A stretch of DNA of 64,000 nucleotides, taken from contig CM036168.1 in the NCBI GenBank assembly GCA_020631735.1, positions 97,506,932-97,570,931 of the forward strand, in the 5' to 3' direction. A program made the translations under genes and the position numbers. The stretch comes from Saccharum officinarum (taxonomy: Eukaryota > Streptophyta > Magnoliopsida > Poales > Poaceae). Below the pieces are notes generated by a model, which saw nothing but the letters and a program-made list of their open reading frames with translations, had not been told where the DNA came from and did not search any database. Positions 34,765 to 46,097 of this stretch are shown here, in pieces (within the stretch, counting starts at the first letter, position 1; the number at the start of each line of letters is the position of its first letter).

Positions 34765-37114
34765 TACTTCCCTTAAAGAAATGATTAGGAAAAAGGAGAT
34801 TAATGATGATCTTGCGTTGAGGTGTTTCTTCATGGTTGCCTTTTCTAATCTACGATATACTGACACTGATTCTATTATCCGGATATCTGATGTCGTGTGG
34901 AATGAGGATATTGGACAGATAATTAAAATAAATTGGTGCAAAGCTATGATTGATGACATGAGGACATGTGGTAGGTTGTTTAAGATGGATAAGAGCAAGA
35001 GGTTGGCTAAACCTGTAGATCACATTAGTATTTGTGGCTGTCTGTTGTTTCTAGTGGTGAGTTTTTTTCATCTTTTTTTTCTATCTTATATCATTATACT
35101 ATTTGTATATACAAATTTTTGCACCTGCTTTATTTTTTAATAATAATAATTATTTTTGTTAATAGTATTTATTTTGTTTAAGCTTCTTTATGTTGATAGC
35201 TTGAATCATGGTATTGATTTGGATCGTTTCAAGCTGCCGCGTTGCGCCTATATAGGCGATGATGATATTGATGTTGTTTTTTCGGACGGATCTTAGGGCT
35301 GATTTGAAATGTCCTAGAGAATGATATGGTAACCTGCAGGTTGGTACTGATATGTTGTTGTGCTATGTGATATTTCTATTTTATTTATCTATTTATCCAT
35401 TTTTGTGGTGTTTGTTTGTACTTTTCAGCTAAGGAGTCGAGAAGATACATGCTATCTTTCTCTGGCTGGGTCTAACGAATTTAACGATGGATTTTTTAGA
35501 GGTTGTGTGCCTTTCCGGCGTGATTCATGTCACTTTGGTGCTTCCGATCATCCTGTTGACGCTACTGCTGATGCGTCTACCTCTTGTCATGATGCTCAAC
35601 CTGGTGTTGCAACTCATCGTGGTCATAATCCACGTAGCTTTGGTGATCCTGGATTATTCTAGCATCCAGATTTTTTTCCAGTTTGCAGAATTCGGCAGGA
35701 GACTTAGTAATTTGTTTATAGGAGTAGTGCCAAAGGACAAGCGTGCTAAGATTGACAAGTTGATGAAGGAATACGATGAGAAGTGTGTGAAAGCTCTGAA
35801 GTTAAGGATTCAGTCTGATAAAATGTTGATAGAAGGTCAACAATATTTGGAGTACTAGATACGTAGTCTTATCGGTGAGGTTTGTTCAGATAAGATGATG
35901 AGTCGAAAGGGTGCTGTGAAGAGTATTTTGTAGAAGAGGAAGCTTCAAGTGGTTGTTGCTAATGGTCAACAGAATGATGTTGATGTTGTGGTGATGTTCC
36001 TCCACTTGAGGTGCAACATCCTATTGAGTTAGGCAGTGTGCACCTTTCTATGGCCAATGAGATATTAGATGTCGTCTCTGGTCATGTTGTTTCCTCGTAT
36101 AACAAATCTGGCTATGTTGAAGGTTCTCATTCAAAGTCTCCTCCAAGTCTTCCTGTTGATGCCGTTGCGAGGGGAGCTGATGATGATGGTGCTGGTAATA
36201 ATGTTTGTCCAGATGGTGGTAATGTCGGAGTTCTTAATCAAGAGATGGAATCTTCATCCACTGTTGATTTTGATAGACTTGACAGTTTAAACGAAGGAGG
36301 TGTGCATGTTTTACTGTTAGTGTGTAATAATGTTCCGTTGTATTATTTTTTCATATGTAGTTGTTGTTTTCCTAACCTTGTAACTAGTGTTTAATATGTA
36401 TGTAATATTGTTAAATATTTTTCCAGCAGGTTATGCTCTGTTTTTTGTCTGGTGAGCATCATGGAAAACCAATCGGAGAGAATGGTGACTATAACCTTTT
36501 ATTTGATGCTGATACTGTTAATATGAAAATAGGAATACAAGGTGTAGAGTGCAGCGACGTTGTGTGTTGTGTGCGTGTGTCCGTGTGTGATATTGTGTTT
36601 CTTGTTCCTTCTGTTGCTTATGTTTGAAATAAAGTCGTTTTATCAGGCAAAGATGCTGATGGTGCATACACAAATGCCTCCCATGCCCGTCCGTGCAAAA
36701 GAGTGCGCGACGACAAGACATCCACGCAAACGTGCACGCAGAAAGGCGCCCCACGAGGGCACGACTCTGCTGCGGGTCAGGGTGGACCGGTGGACGCATG
36801 CGAGTGCCCGTTTCTGTGTAAACCACGTACTACTGTATTTGTTCATCTCTTTTCATTCCAGCTTTTGTTACCCCGAATGTACATTTCGATCGATCTGGGG
36901 CAGTTAATCTCACAGCCCGCCCATTTACAGTCTCTTTTCATTGGACTGACCTATGCCACCCCTATATTTATAATAAATAAACAAAGGCATCTTTCGACAT
37001 GGAAAAAGGCCAGAGAGAATGTGAAGAAGAAAAGGAGGAGAAAATTTTCCTTTCTGAACCGACGATGATGTGTGTGTGTGTGTGTAACCCACCAGCCATG
37101 CATGCCATCCCAGC

Positions 37115-40100
37115 CTATGAATCGAACTGGAGTGCAGGCCTGGACAGTATCCGTGTGTAGAGCACGAGGTTCCAGATGTCGGGCACGCCGGGGAGGCACC
37201 AGTGGATGCAGTCGGCGTAGGTGCCCGGGTCCGCCTGCTCCTCGGGGCCCAGCACCTTCCCCTGCCGGATGGTGTGCACCGAGGTGTGCCCGTCCTTGCG
37301 CCGCTCCGACATGGTGGTGATGTCGACGAAGGTGATGGGCACCCGCGGCGACGCCCGGCGGGAGACGTTCTTCGCCTGGTGGAACATGTCCCAGTCCATG
37401 CCCAGCCACAGCGGGCCGTGCCACTCCAGCAGCGGCATCGTCTCCTTGGCGCACCGGATCCCGTCCGGGTTGCCCCACACCTGCGGGCTGTATTTTTTTT
37501 TATTACAAAGACACAAGAAGAAGTAAAACATTGTCAATTTTGATTTTGGAGTACGCCGAATTTGAAAATTTGCTATTTCATCACTGCATAACATATCGAG
37601 CGCCCTTAAAAAAAGGAAATGGAAACAGGTAAGAAAATCAATTCAGAGTTCTACGCGTGATGTGAATTTTGAATTGACAAACACGCGTTCTATGGGGTGT
37701 TTAGTTCCAAAAATTTTCGTCCCAAAACATCACATCGAATCTTGCGGCACATGCATGGAGCATTAAATATAGACGAAACAAAAAACTAATTGCACAGTTT
37801 ACCGTGAAAGCGCGAGATGAATCTTTTAAGCCTAATTAGTCCATGATTAAATAGTAATTGCTAAATAAAAAAAGGCTACAGTACCCGAAACCAAAAATTT
37901 TAGCGAAGTAAACACCCCCGTAGCGCCGCAATCGTCACCTTGTTTTCTGGTTCGCGGAGCCTCAGCTGTATCTTTCGACGTGACATGCCTCCAACTACTC
38001 CAGGCTAGGTAAGGCAGTGTTTAGTTTCTTCAAAATTCTAAAAAATTTACAAGATTTTTCGTCACATCAAATTTTTAGACGCATGCATTGAACATTAAAT
38101 GTAGGTAAAAAAATAACTAATTGCACAGTTTGTCTGTAAATGTCGAGACGAATCTTTTGAGCCTAGTTAATCCATGATTAGATAAATTTTACCAAATAAC
38201 AACGAAAAAGTGCTACAGGAACTTTACACACACTTTATAACCATTTAAACACACCCTAAGGTAAGTGCTCCATCCGTGGACGCAATCGCGAATGAAACAG
38301 TCCACGATTTCGATGCAACTTGCAGCTAGGCACGCCAAATGGTTCGTCCTTGCTACCGATCTTTCCCCTTCAGAAGGACCAAAAACTCTAGCAGCGCACC
38401 TCTGCTCTGCAGCTAGCCGGGTAGCCGGCTAGTGACAACGCAGCACGCAGGGCCCGGTGGTGCATCCAGTGTTTCCAGCCACCACATCCAAACCTCCACT
38501 CTACAGTTGAGACAGGCTAGCTACTCCATACCTCCTTGCATAAAACAACCACCAAAGACAAATGGAGAATCTCTTCTCTGGCTAAAAAGAAAGTGTATAC
38601 AGCTCTGGCCTCTGGGAATTCAAAGTGGTTTGCTTCACGGAACCTAAACATCTATCACTTCCCTGATAGGTCCCCGTCCTCAACTTTCTTTTTGTTCCAG
38701 GATGCTTTAGGTGAGTGAGCTTTCGCAATTCGTCATCCCCGGGCCAACTGGCTGGCCAGATCGTTGTCAAACGGCCGGATTGTCCGTGGCGACAGGTGAC
38801 CAACGCAACTTTCCCGTTTGATAATCCTACTAGTAGCGGAGCCGCGTGTGCCCATTCGTTTGTCAGTGTGTGATCCAGGCAATAATTTAGCACTGGCACT
38901 TCGTATACGCAAATACAATACTGGTGACGGATGGTAATTAAGAACTTGGGTGCTGACTCTCAGGAGAGGACTGAGCTTTGAGCCTGAGCTACGCAACTAG
39001 AAAAAGCAAAGCGTCAGATGCAAGTAGTAGGATTAATCGATCGTCAGATGAGGAGACTTTCATCTCATCCACCCCCAATCTTCAGGCTGCAACGTGATCG
39101 CAGTCTCAAAGAACCGGTTTCATAATAACTCGACCAACTAAAAAACTGCTCTCTCTAAGATCCTAAAATTCCGGCCACGGGATAAGAGGTATAGTACTGA
39201 TGCGCCGACGACCGACGCCAGTGCAGTAGCGACAGAGCATTTCTAACCCCGTGATGCAATGCAACAACTACGAATCTACGATACGTCGCTAGCCGATCAT
39301 TGGCGCATCATGGGGGTTAAATCACGGATCGCAGCAGCCGGCGGCCAAGGGAGAATATCGATTGGAAGCTTCGGCACATCTAGTTGGTTGTTTCGTGCAA
39401 ATAATTCGATGGCCCATGTGATGAGACAGGTACGCACAACTGTGTGCATTCCTGAGTTCTCCTGACACAGTACGTACTGTAATCGCAACGTGCACGGACA
39501 GCGCGCTGAGTACAATACTACTATAAGTAGTTTATTATTCTTTTAATAGTATAAAGAACAATACTCCTCCTATAGTACAACGACCCCCAATTGATTGAAT
39601 TTTAACGGGCGTGACAGTTTGTGACGCAAAGTCTCTTGACCACATAAACTGTGTATTATTGGTAACCGGGAGATCCAAGTAACGTAAAAAAGGTCGAGTT
39701 TACCATCTGTTACCGTGCACAAAAGGGAGTACTGTACTACTACGTACTGGAGTACAGTAGCAGTGAAGTGAAACAATAGACATCTAGAGCTAAGTAGTAC
39801 TGTGCTCCTCATTGGGATCGGTACTCCACATGTGACCAGCTTCTACCACTATGCAGCGTATTACTCGTGGGCTGAAATGTCAAACCCTTTATATAAGTAT
39901 AGATATCCCTATAGCTGCATCTAATAATAGGAACAAACCAGCTACCGGTACCACTATGCGTATTAAGACCACGCCTCGCCATCAATGGTCTCAATAAGTC
40001 GCATCAGGCGCAGTGTTCGCTGGTAACGTTTCTGATACCGGGAATTCACAGCCAATAGCGTACGTATTTTGTTTATATACTTCCCCACAAAAAAGGCCAA

Positions 40101-42509
40101 ACAGACCCGCGTCGCGCGGTCACCAGTCACCACCACCACCACAGGACGGACGTACGCACACCAGGGGTCTGACTCTGACATTTCCAAGCCCGTCCCGCAA
40201 GAAAACGACGTGAGGCCCCCTTTTCCCTCGACTCTCCACAGCGAGACAGACACCCTCGCGCTGGCCGTTTCGCCCACGGCAACGGCATGACGGGAGCCGA
40301 CCGCGGCAGTCTCCCACTCCGCCACCAAACCATGTACTGTACTAGGATGGATCTGCATGGTCGATCTCACCACGCACGCGCAGCCATGTATATACCCTAC
40401 CCTTTGCTAGCTGCCCCAAACGAACAAAAGGCGCTGGCGCCCCCACACGCGTGACGCGTCGCGACGTTAATTAAGAGTTACTATAGGCTAAGTACGTTTC
40501 TGCACTGTTGGCAAGTTGAGCGTGCACTGTGTACGTGCCTTGCCCTTGTTGGTTTGATCGTGCGTACGTACTGCTTGTTCTTGCTTCGTTCAAGCCTAGA
40601 GTAGGTAGGAAGTGGGGGGTACTGTACTATGAAATGGAGTGGAATGTGATACTACTGCGCATGAGAATAATAAAGCACATAAAAAATCGGGTGGGAATAA
40701 ATAAAAATATTACCTGATATGGAGAGGGGACATGCTCATGAAGAAGACGGACGTGCGCGCCGGGTCGATGTTGTCGTTCACCCAGTTCGCCCACGTCGTG
40801 AGCACCTTCCGGTACGCTTCGATCCGCACCACCTCGTCATGCTCCTCCCAGCTCTTGGCGCCCGGTCTCCTGCGAGTATGCATGTAAACGATCAGGTCAG
40901 CTCCCTTTCCGTGGGCGCGCTCGTGTCGGGTTTTGTTTCGTGTCCGCGTGCGGAGACTGCACGGGGCGGCGCCGGGCGAGACACGAAATTAACGTACGTA
41001 CATGACTTTCATGTCGAGTGTGTTCATCCACCAGATGTAGGTGTTGAAGACGAGGTAATCGACGCCGCGCCAGTTCTCGGCGTGCGCCCCGATCGTGTCC
41101 GCCTTGATGATCCGGTGCTGGATGCTGTGGATCTTGGGGTCGTCCGAGTTCGACTCCACCAGGAACGGCGCCCAGTAGAACTCCACCGTCGCGTTGAACT
41201 CCTGCATTTTCAGCACCCGCATGCACCAAAAAGGTTCGGGTCGGTTCGTTAGTTTATTTCATTTCGAGGAAGGAAACACACAGGTCACAGGGCTGCTGCC
41301 GGCCTGGTCAGCGACGGCCCCGTCCAGGGAAACGCGACGCGAGGTTGGTGCACCTAGCTAGCCGTCACCAACGGGCACGCGTCACGGTTGAAACTAAACG
41401 GCTGCCTGCGTGGAAACTTTGAACGAAATGCAGTATTATCGAGGGCACCCGTGGGCCCGGCTGCTAGCTGTCGACGATTATCCTGGGCGGCACGAATCCT
41501 AAAGCAGGCAGAAAGGGAGGGGGGACGGAGACGCACCCAAGCGTGGAAGACGACGCGCTGGCCCTCCCAAGAGACGTACTTCTTCCCCGGCGAGACTGCC
41601 GACTGCACCAGGCACACCATGGACTCCCACTGGTTGCGGTTCAGCGAGTCCCCCACGAACATGAACCGCTTGCCCCGGAGCCTCTCCATGAACAGCTTCG
41701 CGTCGAACCTGCAATGGAATTGAAATAAGGCCTTGCCGTTTATGCGCATGGCATGCATATGGCCAGCCGAGCTGAGGCCACTTCTGGTAGGTGTCGTACC
41801 TGGGCATGGAGCAGTCCTTGGGCTGCCACCGCCACTTCTGGTAGGTGTCGTCGCGGCGGCCGTTCTTCATGCACGTCACCTGCGACGTCAGGAACTGGCA
41901 CTCCTCCTCCCGGTACAGCGGGTAGCTCGTGTTGTCGAACACCCACCGCCCCTTGGACAGGTCGCACGTCTCCGGCACGCCCAGCGCGGGCGGCACCACC
42001 GTCTTCTTCGCCGCGCGCTGCCTGCGGGACTTCTTCGCCTTCTTCTTGGACGCCTTCTTCTGGCTCTTGGTTGTGCCCACCTCCTTCTGCGGCGGCTTGT
42101 CGACAACCACCGGCGCCGGCTCCGTCGTCGTCGTCGCCGTCGTGGTCACCGCGTGCTTCGGCTTCTCCTGGTCGCTGTGGTGCAACGCAGCGGCGGGCTT
42201 CTCAGAAGCGGAGATGTCTCGCCGGGGCACCACCACTTGCCGGCCACCACCAACACCACCACCACCACCACCCGTGGTGGCCGGCACCGTTAGCGCGGGC
42301 ACGCGCGTGAGCGGCTCGATCGTGAGCGACCGGATGTCCTCGCCGTACATGACGATGACGCAGAGGACGAAGAAGACGCTCGCCACGTACACCGGCAGCC
42401 GCCCACCCTTGCGCAGCGGCGTCACGGCGTGCTTGGCGCCGAACGCGTCGGCCCCGGCTCCCGCGCCCGCGCCCGCGAGCGACGACTTGCGCCGCCCCGC
42501 CAAGCTCAT
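37115..42509 (-). CDS. TBL: TBL/DUF231 protein, xylan O-acetyltransferase-like, five exons
   Basis: Encodes a 536-residue type II membrane protein of the trichome-birefringence-like family, Golgi enzymes that acetylate cell-wall xylan or related polymers. Exons: 41800-42509, 41537-41708, 41002-41201, 40714-40869, 37115-37487; all introns GT..AG in frame. Residues ~38-54 ([17 protein letters not shown]) form a signal anchor, followed by a Lys/Ser/Thr-rich stem. The TBL domain begins at [20 protein letters not shown]. The catalytic GDS is at 256-258 ([15 protein letters not shown]) and the DxxH at 505-508 ([15 protein letters not shown]), so both key motifs are intact. Overall it looks closest to the ESK1/TBL29-TBL3 group; that placement is inferred. 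The upstream frame to 42536 starts at TTG, so the ATG at 42509 is used. Intron 4 is 3.2 kb with two MITEs. Confidence 0.93.
37693..37919. mobile_element. Tourist-like MITE in TBL intron 4 (first)
   Basis: Left end TGGGGTGTTTAGTTCC and right end GAAGTAAACACCCCC; flanks CTA and GTA. It carries the family landmarks GCATGGAGCATTAAATATAG, AACTAATTGCACAGTTTA, TTTTAAGCCTAATTAGTCCA and GCTACAGTA. Confidence 0.75.
38013..38256. mobile_element. Tourist-like MITE in TBL intron 4 (second)
   Basis: Ends GGCAGTGTTTAG and TAAACACACCC with target duplication TAA (38010-38012, 38257-38259). Same internal landmarks as the element 94 bases away at 37693-37919, but diverged. Confidence 0.8.
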
Positions 42510-42942
42510 GGCGCCCGCAGCTCGCTCGCTACCCAACGCTGCTGGCTGATCCTACTCCTCTCCCTCTCGATCTCCCTGTGCGCCGGGCTAGTTTTCGCTT
42601 GGACCGATCGAACGCGTGCCGGCTGCCGCGACCGCGATCAGAATTCAGAAAGCGGGGGAGGCCGGCCGGATCGTCCGCGCTAGCGAGGTAGACTAGTCGC
42701 GCGCGGGGTCTTTATGGATTCGCTGGCGAACCCGGCCGGGGAGTCAGCACCGGGGGCTGCGGATTTGGTGAGGGGATGCCATCTCCTGATGCTTCTCTCC
42801 CCCTTCTCTTCTTCCCTGGCCACCAGGCATTTTTTTTTGACAACATGGCCACCAGGCGTTGAACGGGCAAGTGCAAGCAACAGGTATTAATTGGATGGAT
42901 GGAACGGATTCGTTTTATTCCTTGACAAATTCTCTTCTCTTC
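42510..42942 (-). promoter_or_regulatory. TBL gene upstream region
   Basis: Presumed 5'UTR and promoter; GC-rich until about 42770. No second gene is seen. Confidence 0.4.
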
Positions 42943-43173
42943 GGGGTCTGTTTAGTTTCAATGTGTTAAAGTTTAACTCCCATCACATCAATGTTCTCTC
43001 AAATACATGGAGTACTAAATGTAGACTAATTACATGCATGTCGGCATAGGTTAGGAGTAATTTACGAGACGAATCTATTAAGCCTAATTAATCCAAGATT
43101 AAAATTTTTTTATCAAATAAGATGAAAGTGCTATAATATTTGTTAAACTTTTAACTCCTTAAACAAACACACC
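42943..43173. mobile_element. Tourist-like MITE upstream of the TBL gene
   Basis: Left end GGGGTCTGTTTAGTTTCAAT, right end TAAACAAACACACC. The core contains TTAAAGTTTAACTCCCATCA and ACGAGACGAATCTATTAAGC, shared with the element at 57281. Target duplication not clear. Confidence 0.75.
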
Positions 43174-43290
43174 TTAGTCGCCGCGACCTGGCCATACGAG
43201 ACTAGACATGGACAAACGTGGTACAGCACGTCACTGATATATTTGGACTAGTTTAATTTCAACCACTATACTTCGTATATACAGCACCGT

Positions 43291-43295
<5 letters not shown>

Positions 43296-43366
<71 letters not shown>
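43296..43366. repeat. (TA)n microsatellite, ~35 units
   Basis: Uninterrupted TA repeat between the MITEs at 42943 and 43962. Confidence 0.97.
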
Positions 43367-43367
<1 letters not shown>

Positions 43368-43961
43368 CAAACTGTTATTTTAGGATGAATTAATTTTATT
43401 ACGTTAAAAAAAAGGGAGGCAGAGCTTAGCTTGGACGATGAACGACAGCAGAAAGCGGCAATACGATTCAATGATTTTTTTTCTGTCCTGGCATGATGAT
43501 GTTTGGTCAACGAGGTAACTCCATTCTATACATATACATGGACAGCCTGCTTTCGAAATATGATGATGATACGATGAGGAGATGTTGAGAACAACATGAA
43601 CACGCATTTCCTTTCGGAAAAGAAGAACGTGCCCGTGCGTTACATGTAGACATATCATGACGATGTTTGGGAGAACGCAGCCGGGATTTCACTTGATTTC
43701 TCCCATTGTTTTCGACGCTAGAATAATGCGTGACATTCCATCTAACGTTCCGTATGTGCTAGCGCACGTAGAGCCTAACAGCTAACGGCCGGTTTTAGAC
43801 TTCTGGAAATGATGGAGTTGCATCGACGTGACCGTTGATTCCACATTCCAGTACAGCGTGACAGCGGATCTGGGTCACTGCTCCTGGATTTGTGCATCAG
43901 GCTTGTCGGTGAAGGGAAAGATAAGTTCTCAGAGCAAACATTTGCCACGTGTACGAACTTT

Positions 43962-44190
43962 GGGTGTGTTTATATCGCGAAAAATTTTGGCTTTGACTAC
44001 TGTAGTACTTTCGTTTATATTTATCAATTAGTGTTCAATTATGGACTAATTAGGCTTAAAAGATTCGTCTCGTGATTTTCTATCAAACTGTGTAATTAGG
44101 TTTTTTCGTCTACATTTAATGCTCCATGCATATATCCAAATATTCGATGTGACGGGGAATCTTAAAAATTTTTAGGACCTAAACGTGACC
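43962..44190. mobile_element. Degraded Tourist-like MITE
   Basis: Left end GGGTGTGTTTATATCGCGAA and right end GGACCTAAACGTGACC. The core carries, inverted, the same TTAGGCTTAAAAGATTCGTC and TTAATGCTCCATGCATAT landmarks as the MITE in TBL intron 4. Confidence 0.65.
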
Positions 44191-44408
44191 TTTAGCAGAG
44201 TCTAGTTCAGCACAGTAGACGCCAATGTTTTTTTTATATAGAAAGGCCGCATTATAGTATTGTATTAAACAAACCGTTCGTTACAAATAATGGCCCGCAT
44301 GAACTCCGGAGGCTCGTTAAACCAAACAGAACCATCATACTGATCGGCTACTTTAGCACTAAGATGAGCTGCCTCGTTACACCATCTATCTGTGACGAAG
44401 GAAAAATG

Positions 44409-44600
44409 TACTCCTCCGTTCCAAATTAATTGTCGTTTTTGGTTTTCGTGTCATAAGTTTGACTAGATTTATAGAAAATACGCGTAACATTTGTATTCCT
44501 AAATAAATTTGTTATGAAAATAGATTAAACGATCTATCTAATGATATTAATTGTGTACCATAAATATTAAACGATCTATCTGATGACCCTGCTGTGTTAC
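44409..44600. mobile_element. Stowaway-like MITE fragment
   Basis: Begins TACTCCTCCGTTCCAAATTA and matches the internal order of the Stowaway at 34532 (AAGTTTGACT.GAT.TATA, ATACGCGTAACATTTGTAT). The right end is missing and the retroelement fragment follows. Confidence 0.6.
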
Positions 44601-44609
44601 ATAGTATTC

Positions 44610-46097
44610 AAATCAGTTGCTCTTTGGAGAGTAAGATAATAGAAGACCAGAAAACAGACAAGGAGATATTCCACATCAAAGAGAAAATTAAAGAAGAGTC
44701 ATCTAAGCACTTTAGAGTGGATAAACAGGGCGTGTTATGATTTGACGACCGTCTTGTTGTTCCCAAGAATCGAGAGCTTAAGAATAAACTCATGGATGAA
44801 GCTCACCTTTCTAAGCTATCCATCTATCCAGGGAGTAGTAAGATATACTAAGAACTGAGACCTCGTTATTGGTGGACAAAGATGAAGAAAAAAGTTGCAG
44901 CCTATGTTGCCAGATGTGACATGTGTTGTAGGGTGAAAGCTATTCATATGAAACCTGCTGGTTTGTTGCAACCCTTGTCCGTACCTAGTTGAAAATAGGA
45001 TGATATAAGTATGGATTTCATCTCGGGTTTGCCCACTACTCAAAAGGGGCATGATTCGATTTGGGTAATTGTGGATCGTCTTACCAAGACAACTCACTTT
45101 TTACCTGTCAAGACAGATTTTCGACCACCTCAATATGCCGAGAAATACATTGCAGAAATTGCGAGATTGCATGGTATATCAAGGACTATAGTATCTGATA
45201 GGGGGGCACATTTCATAGCTCACTTTTGGGAACATTTACACAAAGACTTGGGAACTAGTTTGATCCGTAGTACTGTTTATCACCCCCAGACAAATGGTCA
45301 TACTGAACGAGTTAATGTTGTTCTAGAGGATATGTTAAGAGCCTGTGTTTTGTCTTTCAAGGGTTCATGGGAGTCATGGTTACCCTTAGCTGAGTTTGCT
45401 TACAATAACAGTTATCAAGAAAGTATCAAGATGCTCTATTCGAAGCTTTGTATGGCAGAAAATGCCGAACACCACTGAATTGGGTCGAACCAGGAGAAAG
45501 AAGGTATTATGGTATTGACTTTGAGAAGAGGCCGAGAAAAAAGTTCATATTATTCAACAAAATATGAAAGCACTCCAATCACGTCAGAAAAGTTATGCAG
45601 ATAGAAGAAGGAGACCGCTTGTGTTTGATGTTGGTGACTATGTGTACCTGAAGGTCACGCCAATGAAGAAGAAGCGGTTTGGAGTCCGAAGAAAGCTTGC
45701 CGCCAGATTTGTGGGACCATACAAGATCTTGGAAAGAAGGGGTCCAGTAGCCTACAAGTTAGAGTTATCTGAGACAATGAGTACCGTCTTCCCAGTTTTT
45801 CATGTATCACAACTCAAGAAGTGTTTGCGTGTTTCGGAAGAAAGAATAGAACCTCGAGGCATAAAACTCAAGTCAGATTTGGTGTATCGTGAGCAACCGG
45901 TCCGAGTTTTAGACACTAAAGAATGTGCCATACGGAACAGTGTGGTGAAAACCTACAAGATACAGTGGAGTCATCATGATGAGGGTGATGCAACTTAGGA
46001 AACAGAAGAATATCTACAAAAAATCTTATGAAGATTTTTTATAACAAATGGTTCGTAACTCAAATCTCAGGATGAGATTTTTATAAGCGGGGAGGGT
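44610..46097 (+). pseudogene. Decayed Ty3/gypsy chromovirus integrase with chromodomain
   Basis: The 3' end of a retrotransposon pol gene. In order: a zinc-binding region with HLSKLS and CDMCC (44780-44930), the integrase core starting MDFISGLPTTQKGHD with DRLTKTTHFLPVK (45011-45478), a C-terminal region with FDVGDYVYLKVTPMKKKRFG (45564-45830), and chromodomain remains (VVKTYKIQWSHHDEGDAT). It is broken by several in-frame stops before 45011, a frameshift around 45430-45560, and a TAG where the chromodomain normally has Trp (about 45997). Reverse transcriptase, protease and gag are absent. A G-rich polypurine tract (GCGGGGAGGG) directly precedes the LTR. A Tekay/Del-type chromovirus is likely. 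Confidence 0.85.

Larger units (their letters stand above)
25191..36830 (+). pseudogene. Decayed multi-exon gene of a grass-expanded family (Ulp1/MULE-associated type), split by insertions
   Basis: Fragments lie in order on the plus strand: 25191-25261 (start MGGERDIEKSCMNENMSRVD), 33532-33630, 33739-33830 (HKKKRARLDDVLESGEPLKK), 34143-34520 (MGFGGLLKLKAKKLSRKATV, then FDPDKMKLQIGCGKEITVNC), 34765-35055 (NDDLALRCFFMVAFSNLRYT and WCKAMIDDMRTCGRL), 35183-35296 (LLYVDSLNHGIDLDRFKLPR), then weaker pieces to about 36830. This domain order, GFGGLL...then a helical ALRCFF..then LLYVDSL, is one I associate with large grass families often joined to an Ulp1-type C48 protease in Mutator-like elements; no protease is seen here. 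Frameshifts near 33545, 34330 and 34510, a stop at 33829, a compound LTR and a MITE show it is dead. Function unknown. Confidence 0.55.
37488..40713 (-). other. Intron 4 of the TBL gene, 3.2 kb
   Basis: Lies between GGN-rich exons 4 and 5 (acceptor ATACAG|CCCGCAG chosen because the other AG, three codons in, breaks the frame). It contains two Tourist-like MITEs at 37693 and 38013. The rest has no recognisable coding sequence. Confidence 0.8.

Noticed and set aside
41733..42310. Plus-strand frames of 185-206 codons
   Set aside because: Antisense to TBL exon 1, which has a clear family match.
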